64,000 nucleotides of DNA from Kofleriaceae bacterium (GTDB lineage Bacteria > Myxococcota_A > Polyangia > Haliangiales > Haliangiaceae), in NCBI GenBank assembly GCA_020633495.1, contig JACKDR010000003.1, positions 1 to 64,000 of the forward strand. The letters are read 5' to 3'. Positions 10,253 through 18,232 of this stretch are shown here, one piece after another. A program made the position numbers and the translations under genes. Position 1 is the stretch's first letter. Each line of letters opens with the position of its first letter. The notes under the pieces were generated by a model. It worked only from the letters and a program-made list of their open reading frames with translations, was not told the origin of the DNA and made no database searches.

Positions 10253-11313
10253 TGGGCCGGCGGCGGACCGGCGGGCTTGAACGTCGAGGCCGGGACCTTG
10301 TTCACGACCGGCGGGACCGACTTGAGGAACGCGGCCAGCGCCTTGGCGTCGTCGTCGCTGAGGTTGCTCCACAGCGGCAGGTAGAAGGACATCGGGCCCA
10401 GGATCGGGCTGCCGTCGATCCTCACGCCGCTGCGCACCGCCTTGGCGATGTCGTCCTCGGAGTACTTGCCGATGCCGGTCTCGGGATCGGGCGTGATGTT
10501 GGCCGCGTAGAGCACGCCGGTGCCGAACATGGGCGGCATCTCGAACGGCATGCCGCCGGCGAACGGCCGGCTCATGTCCGGGCCCTTGTCGGTCATCGGC
10601 GTGTGGCACATCGCGCAGTGCATGATCGACGCGACGTACGCGCCCTTGCCGACCGGATCGTCGGGCACCGGCTCGTTCTTGGCCTTCGGGATCGGCCCCA
10701 TCATCTCGGCCATCTTGGTGTTGTCGATGGGCTCGACCTTGTTGTCGACCGGCGGCACCGAGCGCAGGTACGCGACCAGCGCCTTGGCGTCGTCGTCGGT
10801 GATCCGGTTGTAGAACGCGACCGCCATGGGCGGTCCGACCTTGCGGCCGTCGGGCAGGGCGCCCTCGCGGATCGCGGCGATCACCTGGTCGTCGCTCCAC
10901 TTGCCGATGCCGGTGTCGTGGTTGGTGATGTTCGGCGTGCGCCACTTGAAGGTGGAGCCGTCGGGCAGCTTTTCTTCCATCTCCAGGCCGCCGCCGAACA
11001 GCTTGGACATGTCGGGGCCGGTCGGGCCCATCGGCGTGTGGCAGGCCGCGCAGCCGCCGAGGTTGGCGACGTACTTGCCGCGCTCGATGACCTTGGGATC
11101 GGCGGGCGCCTTGCCGCTGTGCTCCTTGCCATCCTTGGAGCCGGTGGCCGTCTTCTCGCCGCCGCCGGTGCCCTTCCCCTCGGCCTTGCCGTGCTCGACC
11201 TTCTTGGGATCGCTGGCGGAGCCGGCCTTGGCGGGCTCCTTCTTGTCATCCTTCTTGCTGCAGCCGGCGAGCGCGACCGCGCCGACCAGCGCGAACATAC
11301 CGAGACGCGACAT
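10249..11313 (-). CDS. Dihaem cytochrome c lipoprotein
   Basis: The 354-aa lipoprotein has its lipobox ending at Cys18 (VALAGC), followed by a Lys/Gly/Glu-rich linker (19-72). Two homologous cytochrome c domains carry CAACH (88-92) and CAMCH (233-237), each followed by TPMxxxGPDMS. The repeated architecture suggests internal duplication. It probably transfers electrons in the periplasm, as in alcohol-dehydrogenase-type dihaem subunits, but no dehydrogenase is adjacent. The ATG at 11313 has GGAGG upstream; an extension to 11394 lacks similarity. Confidence 0.85.
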   Translation of the reverse strand: MSRLGMFALVGAVALAGCSKKDDKKEPAKAGSASDPKKVEHGKAEGKGTGGGEKTATGSKDGKEHSGKAPADPKVIERGKYVANLGGCAACHTPMGPTGPDMSKLFGGGLEMEEKLPDGSTFKWRTPNITNHDTGIGKWSDDQVIAAIREGALPDGRKVGPPMAVAFYNRITDDDAKALVAYLRSVPPVDNKVEPIDNTKMAEMMGPIPKAKNEPVPDDPVGKGAYVASIMHCAMCHTPMTDKGPDMSRPFAGGMPFEMPPMFGTGVLYAANITPDPETGIGKYSEDDIAKAVRSGVRIDGSPILGPMSFYLPLWSNLSDDDAKALAAFLKSVPPVVNKVPASTFKPAGPPPAQ

Positions 11314-11455
11314 GGGTTCCTCCACAGGTGAACTCAGCGTCCGCCCCCCCGGGCGTGACGCAGCATACGTTCGGGACGCGACATCATGCCTCACCGCGTC
11401 CCCGTCGCGCTACCCGGGCGGCCCGTCGGTTCTCTCGCGGAGCCGGCACCGAGCC

Positions 11456-11484
11456 TTGACATCGCCGGGGCGATCCGGTAGCCA
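11456..11484 (+). promoter_or_regulatory. tRNA-Leu promoter
   Basis: TTGACA (11456-11461) is followed after 17 bp by TAGCCA (11479-11484), ending about 29 bp before the tRNA 5' end. Spacing and the perfect -35 box fit a sigma-70 stable-RNA promoter. Confidence 0.65.
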
Positions 11485-11512
11485 TTGCTTCCCCTCGATC
11501 TCCAAACATCTT

Positions 11513-11594
11513 GCGACGATGGCGGAATTGGTAGACGCGCTAGTTTGAGGGGCTAGTGGGTAAAACCGTGGGGGTTCGAGTCCCCCTCGTCGCA
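11513..11594 (+). tRNA. tRNA-Leu (anticodon GAG)
   Basis: The acceptor stem GCGACGA pairs with TCGTCGC (11587-11593), with discriminator A at 11594. The anticodon loop TTGAGGG gives GAG, decoding CUC/CUU. The T arm GGGGG-TTCGAGT-CCCCC is canonical and the extended variable arm is that of a class II tRNA. CCA is not encoded (CTA follows). A recombinase remnant starts immediately downstream, so the 3' end appears to have served as an integration site. Confidence 0.95.
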
Positions 11595-11906
11595 CTAAAG
11601 AAGACGGTCGGTTGGGCGGGCGCGGCGGCTCCGGGAGCCGCCGGATTGGGGAACGGGGAACGGGACGAGTTCCCCACCGGATCCCCCTGCTTCGGACGGC
11701 TCGTCAGGGTCGTCCGCGGGCTCGACCACGAGCTCGGCCACCATCCGCCGGGCCACCCGTTCCACGGTCCCGGGCTGCACGTAGTGCTTGCGGGTCGTGT
11801 TGTAGCTGGTGTGGCCGAGCGCGGACGCGACCACGTGACCGGTCGCCCCGTGCTCGGTCGCCAGCGGATCGACGCGCTGCCCGATGCGTTGCTCGAGGGT
11901 GCCCAC
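11595..11906 (-). pseudogene. C-terminal remnant of a tyrosine recombinase (integrase)
   Basis: About 100 residues remain. HVVASALGHTSYNTTRKHYV matches the end of the phage-integrase catalytic domain: the LGH motif with the catalytic His, then the Tyr nucleophile in HYV. The upstream part with the first Arg and the Lys is missing, and no adjacent frame restores it. The gene reads toward the tRNA-Leu 3' end, the usual arrangement for tRNA-integrating elements. It is non-functional as it stands. Confidence 0.75.
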
Positions 11907-11910
11907 GATG

Positions 11911-11937
11911 CCCTCGAGGTGCGCTATCTCGGATGAC
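11911..11937. repeat. 27-bp direct repeat, copy 1 (island)
   Basis: This 27-bp stretch recurs at 12,723-12,749 with 25 of 27 identical bases and in the same orientation. It lies just upstream (minus-strand sense) of the integrase remnant. It may be a duplicated gene end or a footprint of a past rearrangement. Confidence 0.6.
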
Positions 11938-12037
11938 TCGGGACCGAAGCGACATGGCCGTGCCGCCAGCGTTGTCGCGGAGGCCGATTACGGTGAGCAC
12001 CGGCGACGGCGTCACGGCGACTTCTGGACGGTTGCGA

Positions 12038-12484
12038 ATGTCAGGATTCAGAAGACTACTACTTGCTCGCAATCTCGGGACCGCCGCTACCGACCAGGCA
12101 GGCGATCGCGGCGACCTGCGACATGGTCAACTGCTGTTCGCGCAGGAGTCCGACGACGACATCCTCGAACTGGCGAAGGATCGCGGATACCTCAGCCACG
12201 TACTTGTCGAGACAACCGACGGGCAGCTGTTCCCGGTGACGTTCTACGACGCAGTCAGAGTCGCTCAGGACGTCGAAGAGGACACCGACGGCGGCCTGGT
12301 CGCGGATCCGGGCATGATCGTGCTGCGCACGCTGACGCGCGAGACGATGGAAAGGGCCGTGCGTGTTCTGTGCGAGGGAGGCTACTTCTCGCACTTACGC
12401 CCGCTCGATGGTGAAGGCAGCGACGACGACAACCCCTACGAGTGGCCACCACGTCGACGTGTCAGTGACCCTGGCGAAACGTGA
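12038..12484 (+). CDS. Hypothetical acidic protein
   Basis: The 148-aa reading frame starts at ATG 12038. From about residue 35 on it looks like a folded acidic protein (DDDILELAKDRGYLSHVLV, LTRETMERAVRVLCEGGYF) ending in a Pro/Arg tail. The first 30 residues are less convincing, so the true start may be further in. I recognise no family. It sits in the island between the recombinase remnant and other small hypothetical genes and has lower GC than the neighbourhood, consistent with transfer. Confidence 0.5.
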   Translation: MSGFRRLLLARNLGTAATDQAGDRGDLRHGQLLFAQESDDDILELAKDRGYLSHVLVETTDGQLFPVTFYDAVRVAQDVEEDTDGGLVADPGMIVLRTLTRETMERAVRVLCEGGYFSHLRPLDGEGSDDDNPYEWPPRRRVSDPGET

Positions 12485-12912
12485 GGCCAGCTGGCGCTAG
12501 CAGATCCTGCAAGCGGTGATGGGGCGTCGCCACCTTCGATGGCGTTCCCCTTGTTGGGTCGACCGACTGCTGCAGGGTGAGTTCGAGCCGATCTTGGGAA
12601 GGCGGGGTCCCTGTCTGGTTCGACACAGGCTCCTAGGCATCGCGGCCCGTGGCGACCAGGACGTGCTCGCGCTGCTCGACGCCTACCAGGCCAGCGCCGA
12701 AGTCCCGGCCGACGTCCCAGCCCCCTCGAGGTGAGCTACCTCGGATGACATGCGGCGTGCGGACCATCGCCGGACACGAGAGTGGAGCCCGTCCGCGAGT
12801 AGCGCGCCCCATCCTGGACCGGCACGCCGAGTAGGTCGTGCCCGGGCCGCTTGGGGTACCGAGCTTGTTGGATGGTAGGCCCTGTCGGCCAGAAGGCTGT
12901 CGATCGCTCTCG
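12485..12912. other. Gene-poor stretch with repeat copy
   Basis: I see no complete gene. A plus-strand piece (ending near 12,734) reads GDQDVLALLDAYQASAEV and could be the tail of a decayed gene. The second copy of the 27-bp repeat lies at 12,723-12,749. Confidence 0.5.
12723..12749. repeat. 27-bp direct repeat, copy 2 (island)
   Basis: This copy matches 11,911-11,937 at 25 of 27 positions. In plus-strand sense both copies could encode the same short C-terminus (LEVxYLG-stop); in minus-strand sense both encode SSE(I/V)AHLEG. Confidence 0.6.
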
Positions 12913-13329
12913 TCAGCTGGCCGCGGTCTCCGGGTAGCGCCACCACCAGTGACTGTGTGGCACGTTCGGGATCTCGTCCCGCGGAACCGGGGGTGCGTCG
13001 AGTCCGAGACGTCGCAGTTCCCCATCGAGCTCATCCACCGAGTCGAGATCGATCGTGCTAGCGACCGCCGTGTCGGCGTACTCATCGAGCAGGATCTGAA
13101 TGGCTGACCTGCGCCAGCAGTGCATCGGCCACTCGTTCACCTCTGGATCTGGCGCCGCTTCGGTCCGGGATCTCGCGCGATCGACGAAGGTCGCGAGCTG
13201 CTTCGGATACTCGAGAAGGGCAGCGGAGGAGGCCGCCGCGAGAGCCCCAAGGCCACGCTCGTGGCAGGCGATGACCGCCGGACAGCTCGGAGCGCTGGGC
13301 GCCAGCATCGTGGACGCAGCGCGTGGCAT
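12913..13329 (-). CDS. Hypothetical protein
   Basis: The 138-aa frame has a convincing C-terminal half: VNEWPMHCWRRSAIQILLDE, an acidic helical stretch, then SHWWWRYPE near the end. No family was recognised. The ATG at 13329 is only 17 bp from the divergent start at 13347, so an internal start such as GTG 13140 (VNEWPMH) is also possible. It is located in the tRNA-Leu island. Confidence 0.5.
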   Translation of the reverse strand: MPRAASTMLAPSAPSCPAVIACHERGLGALAAASSAALLEYPKQLATFVDRARSRTEAAPDPEVNEWPMHCWRRSAIQILLDEYADTAVASTIDLDSVDELDGELRRLGLDAPPVPRDEIPNVPHSHWWWRYPETAAS

Positions 13330-13346
13330 GGTTGCGGCCGCCGACC

Positions 13347-13766
13347 ATGTCCTACGACTTCATCGTGTACGTACGCGGCGACCAGCTTCCCGATCCGTCG
13401 CGTCTCGCGGCTGAGCTGGAAGGCTGCTCCCCGCCGGTCCGGATCCTCCCTGGGGCCGATATCCGTCAGGCCGAGGGGTTCTTCCCGGTCGAGGTGGCAG
13501 GCCGGCGGAGCGGCTTCGAGGTCTGGCGCTCACCGATCACCGGCGAAGATGTCGCGCGCCACAAGGCGACGCTCGCGAGGCTCGGTGAGCCCGACGATGA
13601 CCACCTGACGATCCTCAGTACCTGCGACATGGACATGACCCTCACGTGCCACGATGCGGACGAGATCGCGGCTGCGAAGCTGGTTGCTGGTGCGCTGGCC
13701 ACGCTGAGTCGCGGCTTCCTCTGCGATCCGCAGGAGGACGTGACCGTGGAGGGGCGGTACCTGTGA
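13347..13766 (+). CDS. Hypothetical protein
   Basis: The 139-aa product begins MSYDFIVYVRGDQLPDPSRL and shows alternating hydrophobic and charged segments typical of a small soluble alpha/beta protein, with a late acidic stretch (CDMDMTLTCHDADE). There is no signal peptide and no recognised family. It is transcribed divergently from the preceding hypothetical gene inside the island. Confidence 0.6.
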   Translation: MSYDFIVYVRGDQLPDPSRLAAELEGCSPPVRILPGADIRQAEGFFPVEVAGRRSGFEVWRSPITGEDVARHKATLARLGEPDDDHLTILSTCDMDMTLTCHDADEIAAAKLVAGALATLSRGFLCDPQEDVTVEGRYL

Positions 13767-13936
13767 GCTGACGAAGCAGGGCGCGCTCACGTGTCGCCGG
13801 GCGCGTCTCGGAGCGTCGCCGGGCGGCGGCTCTCGTGGCCGGAGCGTTCGGTGAGTCGAGACCTGGCTGGCCAACCCGCGCGCACGCTGATCGAGGTCGT
13901 CGAAGTGTGCCGCCGGATCGCGGCCGGCTGCGCCGG

Positions 13937-14278
13937 TCACCCGCGGTTGCGGCACAGCGCCTCCAGGCGCGCGCCCAGCTCGGGCTCGAGCTCGCCCTCG
14001 CCCTCGGCGGCGAGCACGAGCAGGTTGCGGTCGCTGCGCGCCTCGCGGCGGAACAGGAACGCCAGGCGCGTCGCCGCGGCCCGTTGACGCGCCATGGCCC
14101 CGGTGTCGCCGGGCGGTGGCGGGGCGAGCTGCGCGAGCAGCGCGCTCACCTCGTCGACGAGCTCGGCCTCGAAGGGTGCGGCCACGCGCGGCCCCGTCCG
14201 GCATCCGCGCGACACCCCGGTGGCGAGGCTGCACCCGTCGCCGACGAGCTGGCAGAGCGCGTGCCTGCAGCGTGTCAT
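13937..14278 (-). CDS. Small Cys-containing hypothetical protein
   Basis: The 113-aa frame has a Cys-rich start (four Cys within the first 27 residues: MTRCRHALCQLVGDGCSLATG, then GC), followed by a helical region (ELVDEVSALLAQLA) and a Glu-rich C-terminus. It is unrecognised. Start and reality are supported only by the frame and composition. Confidence 0.4.
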   Translation of the reverse strand: MTRCRHALCQLVGDGCSLATGVSRGCRTGPRVAAPFEAELVDEVSALLAQLAPPPPGDTGAMARQRAAATRLAFLFRREARSDRNLLVLAAEGEGELEPELGARLEALCRNRG

Positions 14279-14414
14279 GCCGCTCTCGTGTACACCGTTC
14301 CGGGGCGGATTTTCACCGTCGGAGGTCCGCCGGCGCCGTCGCGCGCGCGCCGCGCGCGGCCGCCCGAGCGGCCCGCGTGACCGCGGCGCGGAAGGCCTCG
14401 GCGCGCCGCTGCCA

Positions 14415-15017
14415 TCAGGGCCGTGGCGTCGGGTGGTCGCAGTACTCGACCACCTCCTCGCGCCGGAACGGCGCCTCGATCACCTCGACCAGCGCCGGGT
14501 CGGTCACGCCGAGGTCGGCGATCACGGTGGCCTCGGGCGGCGCCGGCACCCCGCAGCCGTAGCCGCAGGCCTCGACCTTCTTGCGGTAGGTCTTGATCGT
14601 CGGTCGCAGGCGCACCACCGCGACGTGCCCGTCGGCGCGCCGCAGGTAGAGGTAGCTCAGGCTGACGTCGCAGCCGCACGCGCTGCCGACCAGGCAGCCC
14701 TGGCTGGCCATGCCGAGGTTGCCGCCCGGCATCCGGTACAGCTGATCACCGTCACCCTGGCCGCGGACCCGGTCGGCCACCGCGGCTGGCGGCGCCGGCG
14801 ACTCCGCGGTGGCGTCGCCGGACTCCGCAGCGGCGGCGTCGCCGCCTGGCCACATCGTGTAGCGCACCGGCGTGAACGTCTCGCCGCCGAAACCCTGCTC
14901 GGCGCGCGCGACCGCGTCGTCGTACGAGCGCTGGTTGTGGGTGTCGAGCGTCGTCTGCGACGGCACCGATCCACAGCCCACCGCGGCGATCATGAACAGC
15001 AACGAGAACGAGCGCAC
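14415..15017 (-). CDS. Putative lipoprotein
   Basis: The 200-aa protein starts at GTG 15017 with a lipoprotein signal (VRSFSLLFMIAAVGC; Cys15). The mature part has a Pro/Ala linker, a Cys-rich centre (QGCLVGSACGCD, ACGYGCGV) and a compact C-terminus ending EEVVEYCDHP. No family was recognised; the even number of Cys residues suggests disulfides in the periplasm. No clear Shine-Dalgarno is visible. Confidence 0.65.
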   Translation of the reverse strand: MRSFSLLFMIAAVGCGSVPSQTTLDTHNQRSYDDAVARAEQGFGGETFTPVRYTMWPGGDAAAAESGDATAESPAPPAAVADRVRGQGDGDQLYRMPGGNLGMASQGCLVGSACGCDVSLSYLYLRRADGHVAVVRLRPTIKTYRKKVEACGYGCGVPAPPEATVIADLGVTDPALVEVIEAPFRREEVVEYCDHPTPRP

Positions 15018-15170
15018 GGTGGAGAACGCAGCACCTGGGGGCGGCTTACAGGCGGCCGGCCCACGGTGGCCGGCGCGTGACGCCCCGCGCTGCGCAGCCG
15101 CGGGGCGCAGGTGCCTTGTGCGGCGCGACCGGATTGACGATGATCGATCGACCGACCGACCGAGAATCCC

Positions 15171-16016
15171 ATGCACGATCTTGGACCCCTGGCCACGCTC
15201 GAGGCATGGCGCGCGGCGAGCGCCGAGCAGCGCGCCGCGGTCGGGATCGCGCTCGCCGACAAGACCGGCCTTCCCGAGGAAGACCCGGTTGGCACCGCCA
15301 GATTTCGGGCACTCCGCCACGGCAGCGGCGTCACGTTGGTCGCGATTCCCGGAGGCGTCTACCGGGCTGGGCTCACCGACGCCGACCTCTACACGCTGTT
15401 CGTGCACCTGGGAGATGGCTCCGTGGCGCGGTGGGACGAGATTCGTCGCGAGGTAGCCCTGGCGTCCCCTCGCATCGCTCGCGTCGCTCCGTTTCTCTGC
15501 GCCGCGCAGCAGTGGGGTGACGAAGGCCCCGCGCGCTTCGAGGACGAGCCCTGGAACCACCCCCTGGGGTTCATCGAGGAGCACCTGCGCGCGCACCACG
15601 CGCGCCTGCCCACGGCCGACGAGTGGGAGTGGGTCGCGCGCGAGGGTGGCGCGACCCCCTGGGTCGGCGTGTCGCCTGCCGCGCTGCCCCTGGCGCCGCG
15701 CAAGATTCCCGATCTGGACTTCGGCAAGCCCAATGGCTTCGGCGTGGGCAACCTCCTCATGAGCGAGGTCGGGGAGCTCGTGAGCGACGACGAAGGACGG
15801 TCCCTTCGTGGCGGCCACGCCATGTGGCAGGACGATCTCGAGGCGATCGCGCTCCTGTGTGGCTACCGCTGGCCGCTTTCAGACGAAACGCACCTTCCGT
15901 TCCGGATCGCGTGCTCGCTCGGCCTCCCGCCGCCGGATGGCGATCCGCCGCCGCTGACGGTGCCGGATGACGACGTCGGCCGCGCGGTGCGGCGCTTCCG
16001 CGGCGGCCAGCCGTGA
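15171..16016 (+). CDS. Formylglycine-generating-enzyme-like (SUMF1 fold) protein
   Basis: The 281-aa product shows SUMF1/FGE-fold signatures: VAIPGGVYRAG near the start, RLPTADEWEWVAREGG in the middle, and GVGNLLMSEVGELV with RSLRGGHAMW in the C-terminal third, closing with PFRIACS. Authentic FGE carries a Cys pair after the RGGSW segment; here only one Cys (LLCGYR) follows, so sulfatase activation is unlikely. It may be one of the many non-enzymatic or ergothioneine-like FGE-fold proteins. It is the last gene before the proposed island boundary. Confidence 0.7.
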   Translation: MHDLGPLATLEAWRAASAEQRAAVGIALADKTGLPEEDPVGTARFRALRHGSGVTLVAIPGGVYRAGLTDADLYTLFVHLGDGSVARWDEIRREVALASPRIARVAPFLCAAQQWGDEGPARFEDEPWNHPLGFIEEHLRAHHARLPTADEWEWVAREGGATPWVGVSPAALPLAPRKIPDLDFGKPNGFGVGNLLMSEVGELVSDDEGRSLRGGHAMWQDDLEAIALLCGYRWPLSDETHLPFRIACSLGLPPPDGDPPPLTVPDDDVGRAVRRFRGGQP

Positions 16017-16037
16017 CGCATGCAGCGGGAATCGTCC

Positions 16038-16060
16038 ACCGTGGGGTTCCCTCGTCGCAC
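16038..16060. repeat. Partial tRNA-Leu 3'-end copy (candidate distal att site)
   Basis: ACCGTGGGG, TTC and CCCTCGTCGCAC occur here in the same order as in the tRNA-Leu T arm and acceptor (ending 11,595), with the intervening GAGT and two C/G residues missing. The 12-bp 3' block is exact. Confidence 0.5.
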
Positions 16061-16188
16061 CATCGTCACGGCCATGCCTCCCGACGCCGGCCACGACCCG
16101 TCGCCTGGTGCACGAGCGCCTGGCACCAGCTCGCCTCACGTGCGGGCTGGGTCGCGGACTTCCCGAAGCACGCGGCGACGACGGCGAC

Positions 16189-16657
16189 TCACGCGGACAG
16201 GCGGCCGAGCATCACGACCGAGTCCTTGTCGCCGACTTCGCGCTCGATGATCGTCCAGCCGTTCCGCTCGTACGCGGGCGCGGTCACGGCGAGACAGTCG
16301 ATGTAGAGGCCGGTGATGCCCCCGCGCGAGGCGATGCGCGCGGCCTCCTGCAAGATCGCCGACGCGACGCCTCGCCTGCGGTGCGACGGCGTGACGTAGA
16401 CCGCGGCGACCCATGGTGAGTACTGCGGACGGTGAGCGCAGTCGTTCTCGATGACCGAGCAACTCGCGACGGGGACGCCGTCCGCCAGCCCGACGACCGT
16501 GTACGGCACGCGATCCGCGGACCGAGTGCGTGCGGAGCAGGTCGATCACGAGCGTCGGCGTTGGCGTGCGCCGTTGCCACCGCTGCTCCCAGATCCACGA
16601 CCCGACGGTGGTCCGGTGTTCGGGACCATCGGACAGCTGCCTGGTCTCGATTCGCAT
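16189..16657 (-). pseudogene. GNAT acetyltransferase, frameshifted
   Basis: The N-terminal part (MRIETRQLSDGPEHRTTVGS, then WIWEQRWQ) reads from ATG 16657. The catalytic part (VAAVYVTPSHRRRGVASAIL, containing the acetyl-CoA-binding RRRGVA turn, to GRLSA-stop at 16189) is in another frame. The switch falls near 16,505-16,540 and needs one extra base removed (469 nt in total). With the shift corrected the protein would be about 155 aa, a normal GNAT. It could be a real pseudogene or a sequence error. Confidence 0.7.
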
Positions 16658-16787
16658 CGCCCGCGGAGGCTACTCGATGACAGCGGCGATGAGGACGGGA
16701 TCGCGTGATGGACGGCCTTGCCACGGAAAAGACGCTCGGCCGCGGCGCGCCCGCGATCTCTAGAATGGTCTCGAACGGAGGCTGACC

Positions 16788-17273
16788 GTGTCGAAGGCTG
16801 CTGGGCTGTCGATGGCGATGCTGCTGCTCGGCTTGGGCGCGTGCGCGACGGACGGCGCGTCGGAGGCGCCGTTCACCGACCCGCCGGTCGCGTACTCGAT
16901 CGGCGTCGGCGCGCAGCCGGGTATCGAGCTGCGCGTGGACGGGGCCGTGAGGTCCGACCCGACGCCGATCGAGCTGGCGTACCCGGACGTCGAGCGCGCC
17001 GCCGCGGCGCCCCTGATCCATCTCGAGACGATCCGCGACGGGACCGTCGCGGACGAGATCTGGATCGGCTTCGGGGCGTGCGCGGCGAGCTGCGCGGCGG
17101 CGCCGGAGGCCGGCTGCGACGGTGTCGACGTCACGCTCGAGTCGGTCGCCGTCGAGTACGACGACGGCGGCGTCTTCCTCGGCGGGGCGGCGACCGCGCG
17201 CGCGTGGCGAGGGACCGGGTGTCTGCGGTGCGAGTTCGTGGACCGGCGCCTGTCGTTCGTGGCCTGTCCGTAG
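16788..17273 (+). CDS. Putative lipoprotein
   Basis: The 161-aa protein (GTG start, GGAGG 8 nt upstream) has a lipoprotein signal (MSKAAGLSMAMLLLGLGAC; Cys19). The mature chain includes a Cys-rich block (GACAASCAAAPEAGC) and a C-terminal CLRCEF. It is probably a disulfide-stabilised outer-membrane lipoprotein of unknown role. Confidence 0.7.
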   Translation: MSKAAGLSMAMLLLGLGACATDGASEAPFTDPPVAYSIGVGAQPGIELRVDGAVRSDPTPIELAYPDVERAAAAPLIHLETIRDGTVADEIWIGFGACAASCAAAPEAGCDGVDVTLESVAVEYDDGGVFLGGAATARAWRGTGCLRCEFVDRRLSFVACP

Positions 17274-17827
17274 CTGCTCCGTTCGTCGCGGCACCACGCC
17301 GGCCCCGGCTGCGGCCGGATGTCGCGTGCTCCGGCCGAGGCGCCGCGGTCGTCGTTCAAGCGTGAGCGCGAACGAACGCGGCGCCGCGCCGACGGTGGGC
17401 GTGGCCACCGCTCGGTGCCCGGCGTGAGCGCGCGCGTCGAGACGCTCGCGATCGTGCGCGCGCAGCGGGCGACCGCGGGCGGCGGCGACCGAGTGCCACG
17501 CGTGCGGCTGGCTGCCCTGGTGGCGCGGCTGCCGGGGTGGCGCGCCGCGCTGCCCGACGACGAGGGCTCGGCGACCGGCGGGGCTCGCGGTGCGGTGGCG
17601 CGAGGCGGCGGTGACCTCGGTGGGCTTCGAGCTCGAGCGGTGCGCCTGCGCCCCCGAGCGGCGCCGGCCGCGACGCCGATCCTCGACGGCGAGGCCCGCG
17701 GCGCCAGCTCCGCCGTGCTCGCGCTCGCCGACGCCGCTGCGCGACCAGCGTCAGGTCCTGGTCGCCACGCTGCGCGCAGCCCGCTGAGACGCGCGCCGGG
17801 ACGGTGTCGCGCGCGCCGCGGCGGCGC
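17274..17827. other. No supportable gene
   Basis: All frames here are Arg/Ala-rich shadows. One broken plus-strand frame reads TECHACGWLPWW and later AAVTSVGFELERCACAPE, which might be a decayed zinc-ribbon-like gene, but no intact start-to-stop frame supports it. Confidence 0.5.
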
Positions 17828-18232
17828 TCACTCCTCGATGACGCAGAAGCCGTTGCCGAAGGGATCGCTGCAGAACGCGGTCGGCATCGGGCCCTGGGTC
17901 CGGAACTCCTGCTCGACGGCGCCGCCGCCGGCGCGGACGCGGTCGAGCACGGCGTCGAGGTCGGCGACGTGGAGATCGAGGTGCACCGGGGTCCAGTGGC
18001 GGGCGTAGCGGCGCTCGTCGGCGCCGGCGAGCGAGCTGCGGGTGCCGGCGGGCTTGGCGTGCATGCAGACGATGACGTTGTTGGCGTCGACGATCGCCAT
18101 CGTCGGGAACGGGCGCGCGGTCTCGACGAAGCCGAAGACGTCGCCGTAGAACCGCAGGCCGGCGTCGAGGTCCGGGACGTCGATGCTGACGTGGACCCGG
18201 GTCCGGGCCGCGTCGCGGGCGTCGCGGGTCAC
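17828..18232 (-). CDS. VOC (glyoxalase/bleomycin-resistance fold) protein
   Basis: The 134-aa protein has two beta-alpha-beta-beta-beta halves: VHVSIDVPDLDAGLRFYGDV at the start, HLDLHVADLDAVLDRVRAGG in the second half, and SDPFGNGFCVIE at the end. Such proteins bind a metal and act on small molecules or bind drugs. It is the third gene of an ArsR-AHSA1-VOC operon; its GTG start overlaps the preceding stop by 4 nt. Confidence 0.88.
   Translation of the reverse strand: MTRDARDAARTRVHVSIDVPDLDAGLRFYGDVFGFVETARPFPTMAIVDANNVIVCMHAKPAGTRSSLAGADERRYARHWTPVHLDLHVADLDAVLDRVRAGGGAVEQEFRTQGPMPTAFCSDPFGNGFCVIEE

Larger units (their letters stand above)
11584..16060. mobile_element. Putative decayed tRNA-Leu-associated genomic island
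   Basis: A recombinase remnant abuts the tRNA 3' end. The 12-bp sequence CCCTCGTCGCAC of the tRNA end (11584-11595) recurs exactly at 16,049-16,060, again preceded by ACCGTGGGG and TTC. The enclosed 4.4 kb is gene-poor, mostly hypothetical and locally lower in GC than the flanks (for example around 12.0-12.4 kb). This fits an integrative element that lost its recombinase function. The distal boundary is inferred from the partial repeat. Confidence 0.5.

Noticed and set aside
12059..12394. Minus-strand 111-residue frame opposite the acidic hypothetical gene
   Set aside because: The plus-strand frame has more natural protein character (hydrophobic/charged alternation, complete C-terminus). The two cannot both be well supported.
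17319..17820. Possible Arg-rich protein in the gap after the lipoprotein at 16,788
   Set aside because: The composition and lack of any start context suggest a shadow or decayed sequence. Only a short CxxC fragment in another frame looked gene-like.
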